Below, one piece after another: positions 52,930-61,851 of a stretch of DNA of 64,000 nt. The translations under genes and the position numbers were made by a program. The stretch covers positions 1-64,000 of the forward strand of contig CALAYL010000005.1 in NCBI GenBank assembly GCA_937894725.1, read 5' to 3'. The notes beneath the pieces are model-generated. The model had not been told where the DNA came from and ran no database searches. It worked only from the letters and a program-made list of their open reading frames with translations. Numbering within the stretch: the first letter of the stretch is position 1; every line of letters begins with the position of its first letter. Origin of the DNA: an uncultured Bacteroidota bacterium (GTDB taxonomy: Bacteria; Bacteroidota; Bacteroidia; Chitinophagales; LD1).

Positions 52930-55900
52930 ATGAAGATAGATAGATTGAAACCATGGTTGTCAGTAATACTGATGAGTTTTTCTCTACTTGCTTTTTCACA
53001 GCAAGATAGTGAGGAGGCCTATTTATTGAATAATCTTAAGCTTGATAAAAAAGTAATTGAATTCGTAAAACGATACGATAATGTGCCAAACGATTTTTAT
53101 CGACTTATCATTCAAAACAGAGAATATATCGCAGACTCCGCTATCTCTTTGAAGCATAAAATTAGCTATCAAAACCATTTGATGGATTTCCTAGAATTGC
53201 CATTCGACAAAGAGCTATTGGTGAAGGGTAGCTACTCTTCAGTACTTAGATACAATATCTTCCTCATCAAATGGAGTGAAGAAAACACCTTGTATGAAAA
53301 CCTGATCCAATATCCCAACCTCTCTCTCCGTGCACTTTCGCTCTATGCCAGCGATTCGGCCGCCTATTATTATTTAGACTCGATGGCTACCATCATACCA
53401 GACAATATACTCAGACAATCTGAAATATATGAAGACAAATGGTATGCCGAAAAAATTTGGCTCAAAATAGGCCACACAGCCCCTAACTATATAAAAAGAT
53501 ATTTTATAGCACCTTCATCTCTTGGTGATTTTGTATTGTCATCGAGTGACCCCAAGATAGCACAACTCCGCTCTATATTTTATAATTTGCCATTCAAAAC
53601 AAGAGCCTACCTTTTACTAGACGATATTGCAAACCAAGGAATGCCCATAAAAACCGCAGATAGCACAAGTGCAAATCCTAAATTGTTTTTTGATATTTCG
53701 ATAGATGCGTTAAAACGAATAAACCCTGATGGCTTGTTTACTTTAAACAAAGAACTCCAATATATCTGTGTGTCAATAGCTCGTAGCCTATCGCTTAAAT
53801 CAGAAAATCCTGATGTAGATTTTGAAGAAGTTTCGTCCTATTCTAAAGAGAAAATATTTTCCATATTGACATATGGACACCAAGATTTGATATCCTTAGA
53901 TTTCAATTATTTGGTAACTGCTTTGATGGCAAAAGGCAATAAACCAATTTCGTCAAATTTACTAAAAAACATATCCAAAGAGCATTTAGCATCGCTCATG
54001 AAAATGTTTCAATCTAAGAATCAATTAGCGGATGCCATTAGAGTAGCTGGAATGGAAAATGAAGCCTACTTGCTCTCCTTGTTATCATACGAAGCCCCAT
54101 TCTTAGACCAATCACCAGATAAGCGTGGCATATTGTTGCCTACCAACAAACGCCCCTATGACCTAGATGCTATCATATCTAAGATCACTTCTGCAGATCA
54201 AGTAGTACAGCCAAGAATCGTAGAAAATGTAGTACCCATAAAAAACACCAAAGAAGCCCTTTTAACTCCATCGAAAGTGGAAGATCTAGCCCAGCTAGAA
54301 AAGGTAAATTCTCTAGCCCCTGTAAGCGTGCCCTCTCCCATTCTTCCCATTACATTTTCATTGTCAGAAACTGACCGCCAACTTATGTTGCTAAAACAAA
54401 ATGTGTTTGAGTCATTGCAGCGATTAGTGGACTTTATAAATACGCCTATTGCAAAAGAATTTTTGGAATTTGCGGCTGATAAAGACCCTGAGGAAGTGCT
54501 CAAAAAGATAGATGTATTTAAAGGGAAATTTTTTAGCACTGACATAGTAGAGCGATGTATCTTAAATGCTCCTGTAGCTTTAAAAAAATATCTTTTCAAC
54601 CCATCGCATCCCGTAGCTGTAATACTAAAGAATAGCAAGAATAAGGTAGTTCAGAAAATGATAGCATTTAATGAACCTACTTCGTACAAAACACGCCCCT
54701 ACTTATTAATGAACAATGTGGCAAACGAGAAACTCACGCCAGAAGAAGCTATAGAAATTTCATCCAAGTCGGATAGACTGTTTAGAGAAATGGCAAAAAT
54801 AGTAAGCTCAAAAAAATACATAGGTGGCTACAGTATCGAAAAAGAAATGTCATTCTATGCACTCCGCTTTATACGCAATATCAATGACAAAGTAAACCAA
54901 CCAGATAATGTAAAGTTTGTCACTCTCGATGGGCTATCGTTTGAAGAAGTGTATATGATTACTGTTTTTGGAAGAGAGGAAGTATTCAACGCTACCTTCA
55001 ATGGTATTTTCAACCATCTCGAAAAATCTTTGGCTACTGCTTCACCACAATACATAGAAAACTTTATTTCATTCCCAAGATTTAGTGTATTTATAGCCCT
55101 TTGTGCCAATAACAATAAACTCTCTAAACTTTTTTCGTATTTCAGTGAATACCAAAAATCAAAAGCAGTTCAATCATTTGTAAAGAATATAGGTAGAGTA
55201 GAAGGTGTATTTGACGAAGCGGTAAATGTGTCTGAAACTATTGCCAACACTAGCGACCCATCCATCATCAGGTTGTTACAAAACAATATCAAATCCGAAT
55301 ATATTCTGTGCGATTCATCACAGCAGCCCAAATGCATGGTGATTTATGGTATATTAGCTGGTCTTATCAAAGACAAAGTCGATACCGATAAACAATGGTT
55401 TTATGACATGTCGCTTAGGTATCCATCGGGCGAGCTCACTACACTTAAGCTATCTAGCATGTTGAATGGCAGTGTGCTCACAGAGCGAATGTATTTTTAT
55501 GATGATGAAGATGGGCGTGACTCATACATCAGCTTTATCAATACGTTTAGAAATAAGGAAAACTGGAAGGTAGAAGAATATTATGCCTATACCAAGGTCT
55601 CGTCTATCAAAGGTACTCGCATCGAAATTTATGCAAACAAACCCACATTTGAAACAAGTGGTGACAATGCTATAACCGCTATACTTTCAGAAAACGGATT
55701 TCAACCCACTGTAATTATCCATAGAGGGCACAGCTTCCACACAGAAAGAACATTGGAAAGAATACCATCATCGACCAAACTGCTATTTCTAGGCTCATGT
55801 GGCGGATTTTATAAAGCTGCGATGGGTCTAAAAAATGCGCCAGAAGCACACGTGATAGCGACTAGGCAAATAGGCACAAAGCAAATAAATGACCCACTTG

Positions 55901-56073
55901 TTTTTTCGATAAACGAAGCATTTAGGCTAGGTGAAGATATTGTATGGCCTACTTTTTGGAATACGATGAAAACGCAACTTGGCGCTTACTCGCTATTCTA
56001 TGACTATGTACCTCCTCATAAAAACATTGAAACACTTTTTCAAAATGCCTACTATAAAACACTAGGTCTATGA
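52930..56073 (+). CDS. Exported 1047-residue protein with duplicated helical module and clan-CD-like His/Cys domain
   Basis: I recognise no named family. A signal peptide covers about 1-24 (LLAFSQQ). The rest is largely alpha-helical. Residues ~165-335 and ~530-700 are a diverged internal duplication, anchored by FKTRAYLLLDDIANQGMP and YKTRPYLLMNNVANEKLTP. A Pro/Ser/Val-rich linker lies at ~420-475. The C-terminal ~200 residues contain MYFYDDEDG (854-862), IYANKP (900-905), PTVIIHRGHS (926-935), LLFLGSCGG (951-959), a strand HVIATRQIG and then a helix with RLGEDIVWP. Strand-GH934 followed by strand-C957 fits clan-CD cysteine peptidases (caspase, CHAT, gingipain). No T9SS tail, so periplasmic or outer-membrane location is inferred. 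The C-terminal ~500 residues align with the next gene, which it overlaps by 4 bases. Confidence 0.7.
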   Translation: MKIDRLKPWLSVILMSFSLLAFSQQDSEEAYLLNNLKLDKKVIEFVKRYDNVPNDFYRLIIQNREYIADSAISLKHKISYQNHLMDFLELPFDKELLVKGSYSSVLRYNIFLIKWSEENTLYENLIQYPNLSLRALSLYASDSAAYYYLDSMATIIPDNILRQSEIYEDKWYAEKIWLKIGHTAPNYIKRYFIAPSSLGDFVLSSSDPKIAQLRSIFYNLPFKTRAYLLLDDIANQGMPIKTADSTSANPKLFFDISIDALKRINPDGLFTLNKELQYICVSIARSLSLKSENPDVDFEEVSSYSKEKIFSILTYGHQDLISLDFNYLVTALMAKGNKPISSNLLKNISKEHLASLMKMFQSKNQLADAIRVAGMENEAYLLSLLSYEAPFLDQSPDKRGILLPTNKRPYDLDAIISKITSADQVVQPRIVENVVPIKNTKEALLTPSKVEDLAQLEKVNSLAPVSVPSPILPITFSLSETDRQLMLLKQNVFESLQRLVDFINTPIAKEFLEFAADKDPEEVLKKIDVFKGKFFSTDIVERCILNAPVALKKYLFNPSHPVAVILKNSKNKVVQKMIAFNEPTSYKTRPYLLMNNVANEKLTPEEAIEISSKSDRLFREMAKIVSSKKYIGGYSIEKEMSFYALRFIRNINDKVNQPDNVKFVTLDGLSFEEVYMITVFGREEVFNATFNGIFNHLEKSLATASPQYIENFISFPRFSVFIALCANNNKLSKLFSYFSEYQKSKAVQSFVKNIGRVEGVFDEAVNVSETIANTSDPSIIRLLQNNIKSEYILCDSSQQPKCMVIYGILAGLIKDKVDTDKQWFYDMSLRYPSGELTTLKLSSMLNGSVLTERMYFYDDEDGRDSYISFINTFRNKENWKVEEYYAYTKVSSIKGTRIEIYANKPTFETSGDNAITAILSENGFQPTVIIHRGHSFHTERTLERIPSSTKLLFLGSCGGFYKAAMGLKNAPEAHVIATRQIGTKQINDPLVFSINEAFRLGEDIVWPTFWNTMKTQLGAYSLFYDYVPPHKNIETLFQNAYYKTLGL

Positions 56074-58166
56074 GATATTCGTACGTCATATTCATTATAA
56101 TTGGTTGTATTGTAGGTAAAATTAGTTTTGCGCAACAAGAAACGGATCCTATCTTTTTTCTTATAAAAGAGAAAAAGAGAATAGACTATCTAGATTTTAA
56201 ACTCGACAATAAATTGACGCTAGACGATAGTGCTCGTAGTGCATTGGCGACCAAAGTGTATTTTGGGATAGTAGATTCTATCTGGAACTTATTGTTTAGC
56301 ATAAATATAGCGAATACACAACGAGACTCTATTGTGTTTGCCATATATCCACTACTCGCCAGTGTACAATCACTAGATCTAAAATCGCTGGATAAACACA
56401 ATAAAGAATTGAGCAATATACGTTTGATTCTATTAGCAATGAAACAAAAAAACTTGCTCCGAACCCTGAAAGCAAACGGAGATATTTCGCTCTCCCAACT
56501 ACCCGTATTTTTATTTCGGCCAGAGGTTGAACCTTTTTTATATCATATGGCCAAAAAATCGCCCATTGAGGTGATATTATATTATGGTCTTTATTACAAA
56601 AAAAACTTTGCTAAAAGAGTAGTGGAAATGGCCGCTGCCCACGCTCCAGATGAAGCAAAACGATTTATGATTGAAGGCAACCCAATCAATAAAATAATCA
56701 GAGAAAGTACAGATACCACACTTCAGATTTTAGTAAAAGCCACAGCCAAATACGGAAAAAAAACTACCGCCACTACCTTGACTGGCATCATAGCTTCAGG
56801 AGCTATTACTGTAGAAAAGGCCGATAGTATCACCAATAATCCAAAAGCATATTTGACAGCGCTGATAGCTATACGAATGCAAAAAAATCCACGAGCTGAA
56901 TATTCGCTCGAAAGAGCACTCGAAAATCAATCACTCCGGTTTGTTCGCCAGATCAACGACCTACACAATGAGGCTGAAGCAAAGCGGTTTGCTAGCATCA
57001 ATTCGTTTACCGCAGCACAACTCTATACACTTATAGTCTATAGTGAAGAGGAAATTTTTACTTCTAGTTTTAATGGCGTACTGAAACGATTTCTCACCGA
57101 ACTCAAAAGAGAAAACGGTTTTGAATTCTTACAAAAAATAGGATTTAATCGCTTTCGTACTTTTATCAAGCAATTAGCTGCTTTTGGCAAATTGAATGAT
57201 TTTATGAAAACAATGTCTGCCAATGATGCAAAGCAACTGATGGTCATGTTTGTATCTGGACTAGATGATGAAAATATAGATATAGGACAGGCTGTAGAAG
57301 TCGCAGACGCATACACCAGCATTCAAGATACTTCGCTCGCTACTTTCATTAGAGTAGTAATCAAACAAGAATATAAGCGAGCCGAAGCCAATAAATCTCA
57401 AAACGGAAGGATAATATATGGCTTGCTTTCAAGTCTCATTGCCTCTAGCAACACATTCGAAGATAGTTGGTATCAAAAGATTTCACGACAGTTTGGCATT
57501 CCTAACATTACTTTTATCAAAAACCAATCTTTCTTTGCTCAAAACAATGCGTCTATTTGGCAAATGTATTTTTATGATGATGAAGATGGCGCTGCTTCTT
57601 TCAAGTCGTTTTTAAACACCTTTAATGACAAAAACTGGACTATAGCAACTGAAGATAGTCTATACATTAAGCTTGTATCGGCAACTGGCAAGCCAGTTAT
57701 CATTTATGCCAATAAACCAAAAGCGGAATATACCGGCCAGGCTTATCTAGAAAAAATGCTTGATAGCGCAGAGATACAGCCCGATGTATTGATACACCGA
57801 GGGCATAGCTACTATGCGTCAAAAACGATTGAGAAAATAAAACCCTCAGCAAAGCTATTTGTGTTGGGTAGCTGTGGTGGATACCACAATCTATCTGGTG
57901 TGATACAGCGAGCACCCGAAGCACAGATTGTATCGTCTAAACAAATAGGTGTGCAGGCTGTAAATAATCCAATGCTAAAGGCCATAGCCGAAGACCTCCG
58001 ATTGGGCAATGATATCTTATGGCCAGATATATGGCAAAAACTAGATACGCAACTTAAATCAAATAGCGATACGTATAGCAGATTTAAAGACTACATACCT
58101 CCTCACAAAAATGTGAGTGCCGTATTTATTCGTACGTATCTCAAGCTAAATGGAGTAATCCAGTAA
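56070..58166 (+). CDS. Exported 698-residue paralogue with clan-CD-like His/Cys domain
   Basis: A paralogue of the preceding protein. A signal peptide covers about 1-21 (ISFAQQ). Its single helical module (about 190-450) includes LRFVRQINDLHNEAEAKRF and LYTLIVYSEEEIFTSSFNG, which line up with the second module of the larger protein. The C-terminal domain keeps every shared motif: MYFYDDEDG (499-507), IYANKP (545-550), VLIHRGHS (573-580), LFVLGSCGG (596-604), RAPEA, KQIG and YIPPHKN. The distance from His579 to Cys602 is 23 residues, identical to its partner, which argues that both sites are under selection. ATGA overlap with the upstream gene implies coupled translation, and possibly a complex of the two. 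Confidence 0.7.
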   Translation: MRYSYVIFIIIGCIVGKISFAQQETDPIFFLIKEKKRIDYLDFKLDNKLTLDDSARSALATKVYFGIVDSIWNLLFSINIANTQRDSIVFAIYPLLASVQSLDLKSLDKHNKELSNIRLILLAMKQKNLLRTLKANGDISLSQLPVFLFRPEVEPFLYHMAKKSPIEVILYYGLYYKKNFAKRVVEMAAAHAPDEAKRFMIEGNPINKIIRESTDTTLQILVKATAKYGKKTTATTLTGIIASGAITVEKADSITNNPKAYLTALIAIRMQKNPRAEYSLERALENQSLRFVRQINDLHNEAEAKRFASINSFTAAQLYTLIVYSEEEIFTSSFNGVLKRFLTELKRENGFEFLQKIGFNRFRTFIKQLAAFGKLNDFMKTMSANDAKQLMVMFVSGLDDENIDIGQAVEVADAYTSIQDTSLATFIRVVIKQEYKRAEANKSQNGRIIYGLLSSLIASSNTFEDSWYQKISRQFGIPNITFIKNQSFFAQNNASIWQMYFYDDEDGAASFKSFLNTFNDKNWTIATEDSLYIKLVSATGKPVIIYANKPKAEYTGQAYLEKMLDSAEIQPDVLIHRGHSYYASKTIEKIKPSAKLFVLGSCGGYHNLSGVIQRAPEAQIVSSKQIGVQAVNNPMLKAIAEDLRLGNDILWPDIWQKLDTQLKSNSDTYSRFKDYIPPHKNVSAVFIRTYLKLNGVIQ

Positions 58167-58169
58167 TCT

Positions 58170-58784
58170 TCAATATTTGAACCAATAATAAACCGTCTTT
58201 ATCATTTCATTTTGAAAAGCGATAAGACCTTCCTCAGATTTCCACCACAGCGTTTCATCATAGCGAATAGCGTGTGCCCCTCTTACACAAAGGCGAATCT
58301 GACTATCGCGAAATACTTGTTTATATACCTTATGTACCCTTGCGGTATGAAAAAGAGAACTCACTATCACCATAGAGGAAATCTGATGCGTAGTACAATA
58401 ATTTTTCATTTCGACTGCCTCCTCAAATGTACTTGTACCGTCATGAATTGCAATCACTATAGAGTCTGGCACTCCCTGTTGAATTATCCTTAATCGTGTG
58501 ATATCACTCTCATACATTGTGTCGCCATAGAGTATTAACACATCGTAGATAATATTTCCACCCGGACAAATGATTTTTTTGACTGCATGGGTTTGAAATA
58601 TTTCGGCTCCAGCATTACCTCTTTCAAAGGCGCCACCAGACAATACGATCATAGCATCAGCTTGTATAAGTGTGTCTTGATATATCAATACTCCACCTAA
58701 TTTTTGAAGCATTGGTGCGTGAAAAGTTTTCAGCAATGCAATCAACATGACTAAAATAATTATAGTCGCTAATAATTTTTTCAT
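58170..58784 (-). CDS. YdcF/SanA-like DUF218 membrane protein
   Basis: A 204-residue DUF218 protein. The N-terminal membrane helix is about 5-22. The DUF218 core has ADAMIVLSGGAFERGNAGAE, ICPGGNIIYDV, STFEEAVEMKNYC and MVIVSSLFHTARVHKVYK. Relatives (ElyC, SanA) act on envelope polysaccharide or lipid-carrier metabolism, but the reaction is unclear. It is read from the same strand directly after the WbpB-like gene (stop and start abut), so it probably belongs to that polysaccharide unit. It is convergent with the clan-CD-like operon with 3 bases between. Confidence 0.8.
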   Translation of the reverse strand: MKKLLATIIILVMLIALLKTFHAPMLQKLGGVLIYQDTLIQADAMIVLSGGAFERGNAGAEIFQTHAVKKIICPGGNIIYDVLILYGDTMYESDITRLRIIQQGVPDSIVIAIHDGTSTFEEAVEMKNYCTTHQISSMVIVSSLFHTARVHKVYKQVFRDSQIRLCVRGAHAIRYDETLWWKSEEGLIAFQNEMIKTVYYWFKY

Positions 58785-59750
58785 CTAATATCCGAAAGGA
58801 TGTTTTGTCAAGGCTAGCTTGGCAAATGGATGATAGTCGCCTGTAAGCCCAATAGGTGTAGCATGACGAATATCGTGTACTATATTGATTGAAGGATATG
58901 CCTCTTCTAGTCCAAATCCATTGGCATTCATCACTTCTTCATAGCTCCGAGTATGCAAGTCAGTAAAACCATCGCTAAACTCTATCTCTTCGCCATCTAC
59001 ATTCATAGAACGATATGTGCGCTTACCTTGCGCTCTTAGCTCTTGGGGTATAGTGTTTACATCTATACTCAAAAACCAACGTACCTTAGCTCTATCAAAC
59101 TCCAACAAACCAGCTGCTCTATCATGCGTGTGAAGGTGTACTTTGTTTTCTTTTACGCTTCCGAAAATCCAGCTCAACATATCATAAAAATGAACGCCAA
59201 TATTAGTAGCAATACCGCCAGACTTCATCGCATCGCCCTTCCAGCTAGTATAATACCAGTTGCCTCGAGAAGTGATATAGGTCAAATCAAATTCAAAAAT
59301 TTTGTCCTTTGGCGCTTTGGCTACTTTTTCTTTTAACTCTACAATAGCAGGATGCAAACGCAACTGAAATATATTCCAAACTCTTGCACCATATTCTTTT
59401 TCCATTTCGATAAGCGAATCAATATTCCAAGGATTGAGCACTAATGGCTTTTCACAAATAACATCTGCTTTGTGCCGTAATCCAAAACGGATATGCGAAT
59501 CGTGGAGATAGTTTGGCGTACATACAGAAACATAGTCAAGGACTGTACCTGCTCGCTTTGTCTTATCGATAAATCTATCAAATCGCTCAAATTCTGTAAA
59601 AAAATTAGCCTCAGGAAAATAAGAATCTATTACCCCCACGCTATCAAACTTATCAAGGGCTGCTACTAAATCATTTCCTGTATCCTTTATAGCCTTAAGA
59701 TGTCGAGGGGCTATATATCCTGCAGCACCTATTATCGCAAAGTTTTTCAT
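58785..59750 (-). CDS. WbpB/WlbA-like UDP-sugar 3-dehydrogenase (Gfo/Idh/MocA family)
   Basis: An NAD-dependent oxidoreductase that most resembles enzymes oxidising C3 of UDP-GlcNAc uronic acid for 2,3-diacetamido sugars. The start MKNFAIIGAAGYIAPRHL at 59750 matches the family; the frame is open 48 bases further. The nucleotide motif GAAGYIAPRH, the catalytic segment CEKPLVLNPWN and the sugar-site NIGVHFYDMLSWIFG are present. About 321 residues, as expected. Partners that would convert its product (WbpE aminotransferase, WbpD acetyltransferase) are not in the window. It diverges from the fucose genes. Confidence 0.82.
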   Translation of the reverse strand: MKNFAIIGAAGYIAPRHLKAIKDTGNDLVAALDKFDSVGVIDSYFPEANFFTEFERFDRFIDKTKRAGTVLDYVSVCTPNYLHDSHIRFGLRHKADVICEKPLVLNPWNIDSLIEMEKEYGARVWNIFQLRLHPAIVELKEKVAKAPKDKIFEFDLTYITSRGNWYYTSWKGDAMKSGGIATNIGVHFYDMLSWIFGSVKENKVHLHTHDRAAGLLEFDRAKVRWFLSIDVNTIPQELRAQGKRTYRSMNVDGEEIEFSDGFTDLHTRSYEEVMNANGFGLEEAYPSINIVHDIRHATPIGLTGDYHPFAKLALTKHPFGY

Positions 59751-59842
59751 GTATCTATCATTTATATTTAGCAATTTTAAGCAATAATATTGATACAAAT
59801 TGTGGTATCGTGAAAAAATAATAGGGTAATGGAGTTTTACTT

Positions 59843-60784
59843 ATGATAGAAAAAGTGTTTGTGGCAGGACATAATGGTATGGTAGGTAGTGCCATAGTAT
59901 CAGCATTAAGAAAAGCGGGATATGAAAATATCATCACCATAAATCGCTTAAAATTAGATTTGTGCAATAGTGAGGCGGTATATGCCTTTTTAAAAGAAAC
60001 AAGACCTGACATAGTTATTAATGCTGCTGCAAAAGTAGGCGGAATCTATGCAAATAGTACTGATCCCTATTCGTTTTTGATGCAAAATCTTTTGATGCAA
60101 AACAATCTTATAGACAGCTCTTTCAAACTTGGTATAACCAAATTTGTTTTTTTAGGCAGCTCATGCGTTTATCCAAAATTTGCAGCTAACCCAATAAAAG
60201 AGGAAACATTGATGACTAGTCCATTAGAACCATCTAATGAATATTATGCAATAGCAAAAATAGCTGGGATAAAGGCTTGTGAAGCTATTGCTAGTCAATA
60301 TAAACTACCCTATTTCAGTGTGATGCCCCCTAATCTCTATGGCCCTAATGATAATTTTGATTTAATGAATTCACATGTAGTGGCTGCATTAATAAGAAAG
60401 TTTCATACAGCAAAAAAGAATCAAACAAACGTGACCCTATGGGGAAGTGGAACACCCATTAGAGAACTGATGTACGTGGATGACCTTGCAGATGCCGTGG
60501 TGTTTTTATTGAATAGAAAAGAGATCTTACCTTCATTGATAAATATTGGTACGGGTATAGGGATAAGCATCAAAGGACTTGCCGAAAAAATACAAGCCAT
60601 AGTAGGCCATGAAGGAGCTATAGTATGGGACGCAAAAATGCTTGATGGAACACCCCAAAAGGTAATGGACACTACATACATGGCATCATTAGGGTGGTTT
60701 GCCAATACGACCTTAGATGTGGGTTTAAAAAAAGCATATGAATGGTTTATGTCCAATGAAAAAAATCTAAACTTAAGCGAATGA
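59843..60784 (+). CDS. fcl: GDP-L-fucose synthase
   Basis: An epimerase/reductase of the SDR type that turns GDP-4-keto-6-deoxymannose into GDP-L-fucose. The NADP motif GHNGMVGSAI is at the start, the catalytic Ser-Cys site FLGSSCVYPKFA near residue 105, and the YxxxK motif NEYYAIAKIAG near 132. The 313-residue length is standard. It overlaps gmd by 4 bases (ATGA), with the order fcl-gmd the reverse of the more usual gmd-fcl. Confidence 0.93.
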   Translation: MIEKVFVAGHNGMVGSAIVSALRKAGYENIITINRLKLDLCNSEAVYAFLKETRPDIVINAAAKVGGIYANSTDPYSFLMQNLLMQNNLIDSSFKLGITKFVFLGSSCVYPKFAANPIKEETLMTSPLEPSNEYYAIAKIAGIKACEAIASQYKLPYFSVMPPNLYGPNDNFDLMNSHVVAALIRKFHTAKKNQTNVTLWGSGTPIRELMYVDDLADAVVFLLNRKEILPSLINIGTGIGISIKGLAEKIQAIVGHEGAIVWDAKMLDGTPQKVMDTTYMASLGWFANTTLDVGLKKAYEWFMSNEKNLNLSE

Positions 60785-61851
60785 AAAAAAAAGCACTTAT
60801 CACCGGTATTACAGGTCAAGATGGCGCATACCTAGCTGATTTTTTGATAAAAAAAGGATATGATGTGCATGGTATAAAAAGAAGATCTTCGCTTATAAAT
60901 ACACATAGGGTAGATCATCTGTATCAAGATAAGCACGAAGAAAACCAAAATTTCTTTTTGCACTATGGAGATATGACCGATAGCATGTCATTGATTAAAA
61001 CAATTCAAGAAATTCAGCCAGATGAGATTTATAATCTTGCTGCCATGAGCCATGTGAAAGTGAGCTTCGAGTTGCCCGAATATACCGCAGATGCCAATGG
61101 CGTGGGGACATTGAGAATACTAGAAGCGGTAAGAATATTAGCACTAGAAAACAAGACAAAGATTTACCAAGCCTCGACCTCCGAGCTTTATGGCAATGCT
61201 CCGAGCTCTCCCCAAAATGAACAAACTCCCTTTAGTCCTAGATCTCCATATGCCGTAGCAAAACTTTATGCTTATTGGATAACCGTAAATTATAGAGAAG
61301 CCTATAATATGTTTGCATCCAATGGTATTCTGTTTAATCATGAATCTCCTTTGAGAGGCGAGACATTTGTAATGCGAAAAATAACAAGAGGAATAGCCCA
61401 ATTTTTAAATGGCTCGAAAACACCCATCTATCTTGGAAACATAGATGCAGAAAGAGACTGGGGCCATGCTAAAGACTATGTGGAGGCCATGTGGCTGATG
61501 CTTCAACACGATAAAGCCGATGACTTTGTGATAGCTACTGGTCAAAGCTGCTCTATCCGAACATTACTTCAATTGGCATTTACAGAAGTAGGAATAAATA
61601 TTCGATTTAGAGGACAGGGTGTAGATGAAGAAGTGGTTGTAGATAGTTGCTTTGAGACTAATTATAGACATAAAAGTCAGTTCTCTCCTGAACAGGTTTT
61701 AGTAAAGATTGACCCAACGTATTACAGACCATCTGAAGTAAATAAACTTTTAGGCGATGCCACTAAAGCACGAAAATTTCTAGGCTGGCAACCCAAGTAC
61801 ACAACAAAGGATATAATATCGGAAATGATAAAATCGGATTGTAAAGGCTAG
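60781..61851 (+). CDS. gmd: GDP-mannose 4,6-dehydratase
   Basis: Makes GDP-4-keto-6-deoxy-D-mannose, the substrate of Fcl. The NADP motif ITGITGQDGAYLADFL, the GIKRRSSLINTHRVDHLYQD segment, the catalytic STSELYGNA and YxxxK in YAVAKLYAYW are intact. The 356-residue length is normal. Its TAG stop directly abuts the stop of the convergent flippase gene. Together with fcl it supplies L-fucose for surface glycans. Confidence 0.95.
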   Translation: MKKKALITGITGQDGAYLADFLIKKGYDVHGIKRRSSLINTHRVDHLYQDKHEENQNFFLHYGDMTDSMSLIKTIQEIQPDEIYNLAAMSHVKVSFELPEYTADANGVGTLRILEAVRILALENKTKIYQASTSELYGNAPSSPQNEQTPFSPRSPYAVAKLYAYWITVNYREAYNMFASNGILFNHESPLRGETFVMRKITRGIAQFLNGSKTPIYLGNIDAERDWGHAKDYVEAMWLMLQHDKADDFVIATGQSCSIRTLLQLAFTEVGINIRFRGQGVDEEVVVDSCFETNYRHKSQFSPEQVLVKIDPTYYRPSEVNKLLGDATKARKFLGWQPKYTTKDIISEMIKSDCKG

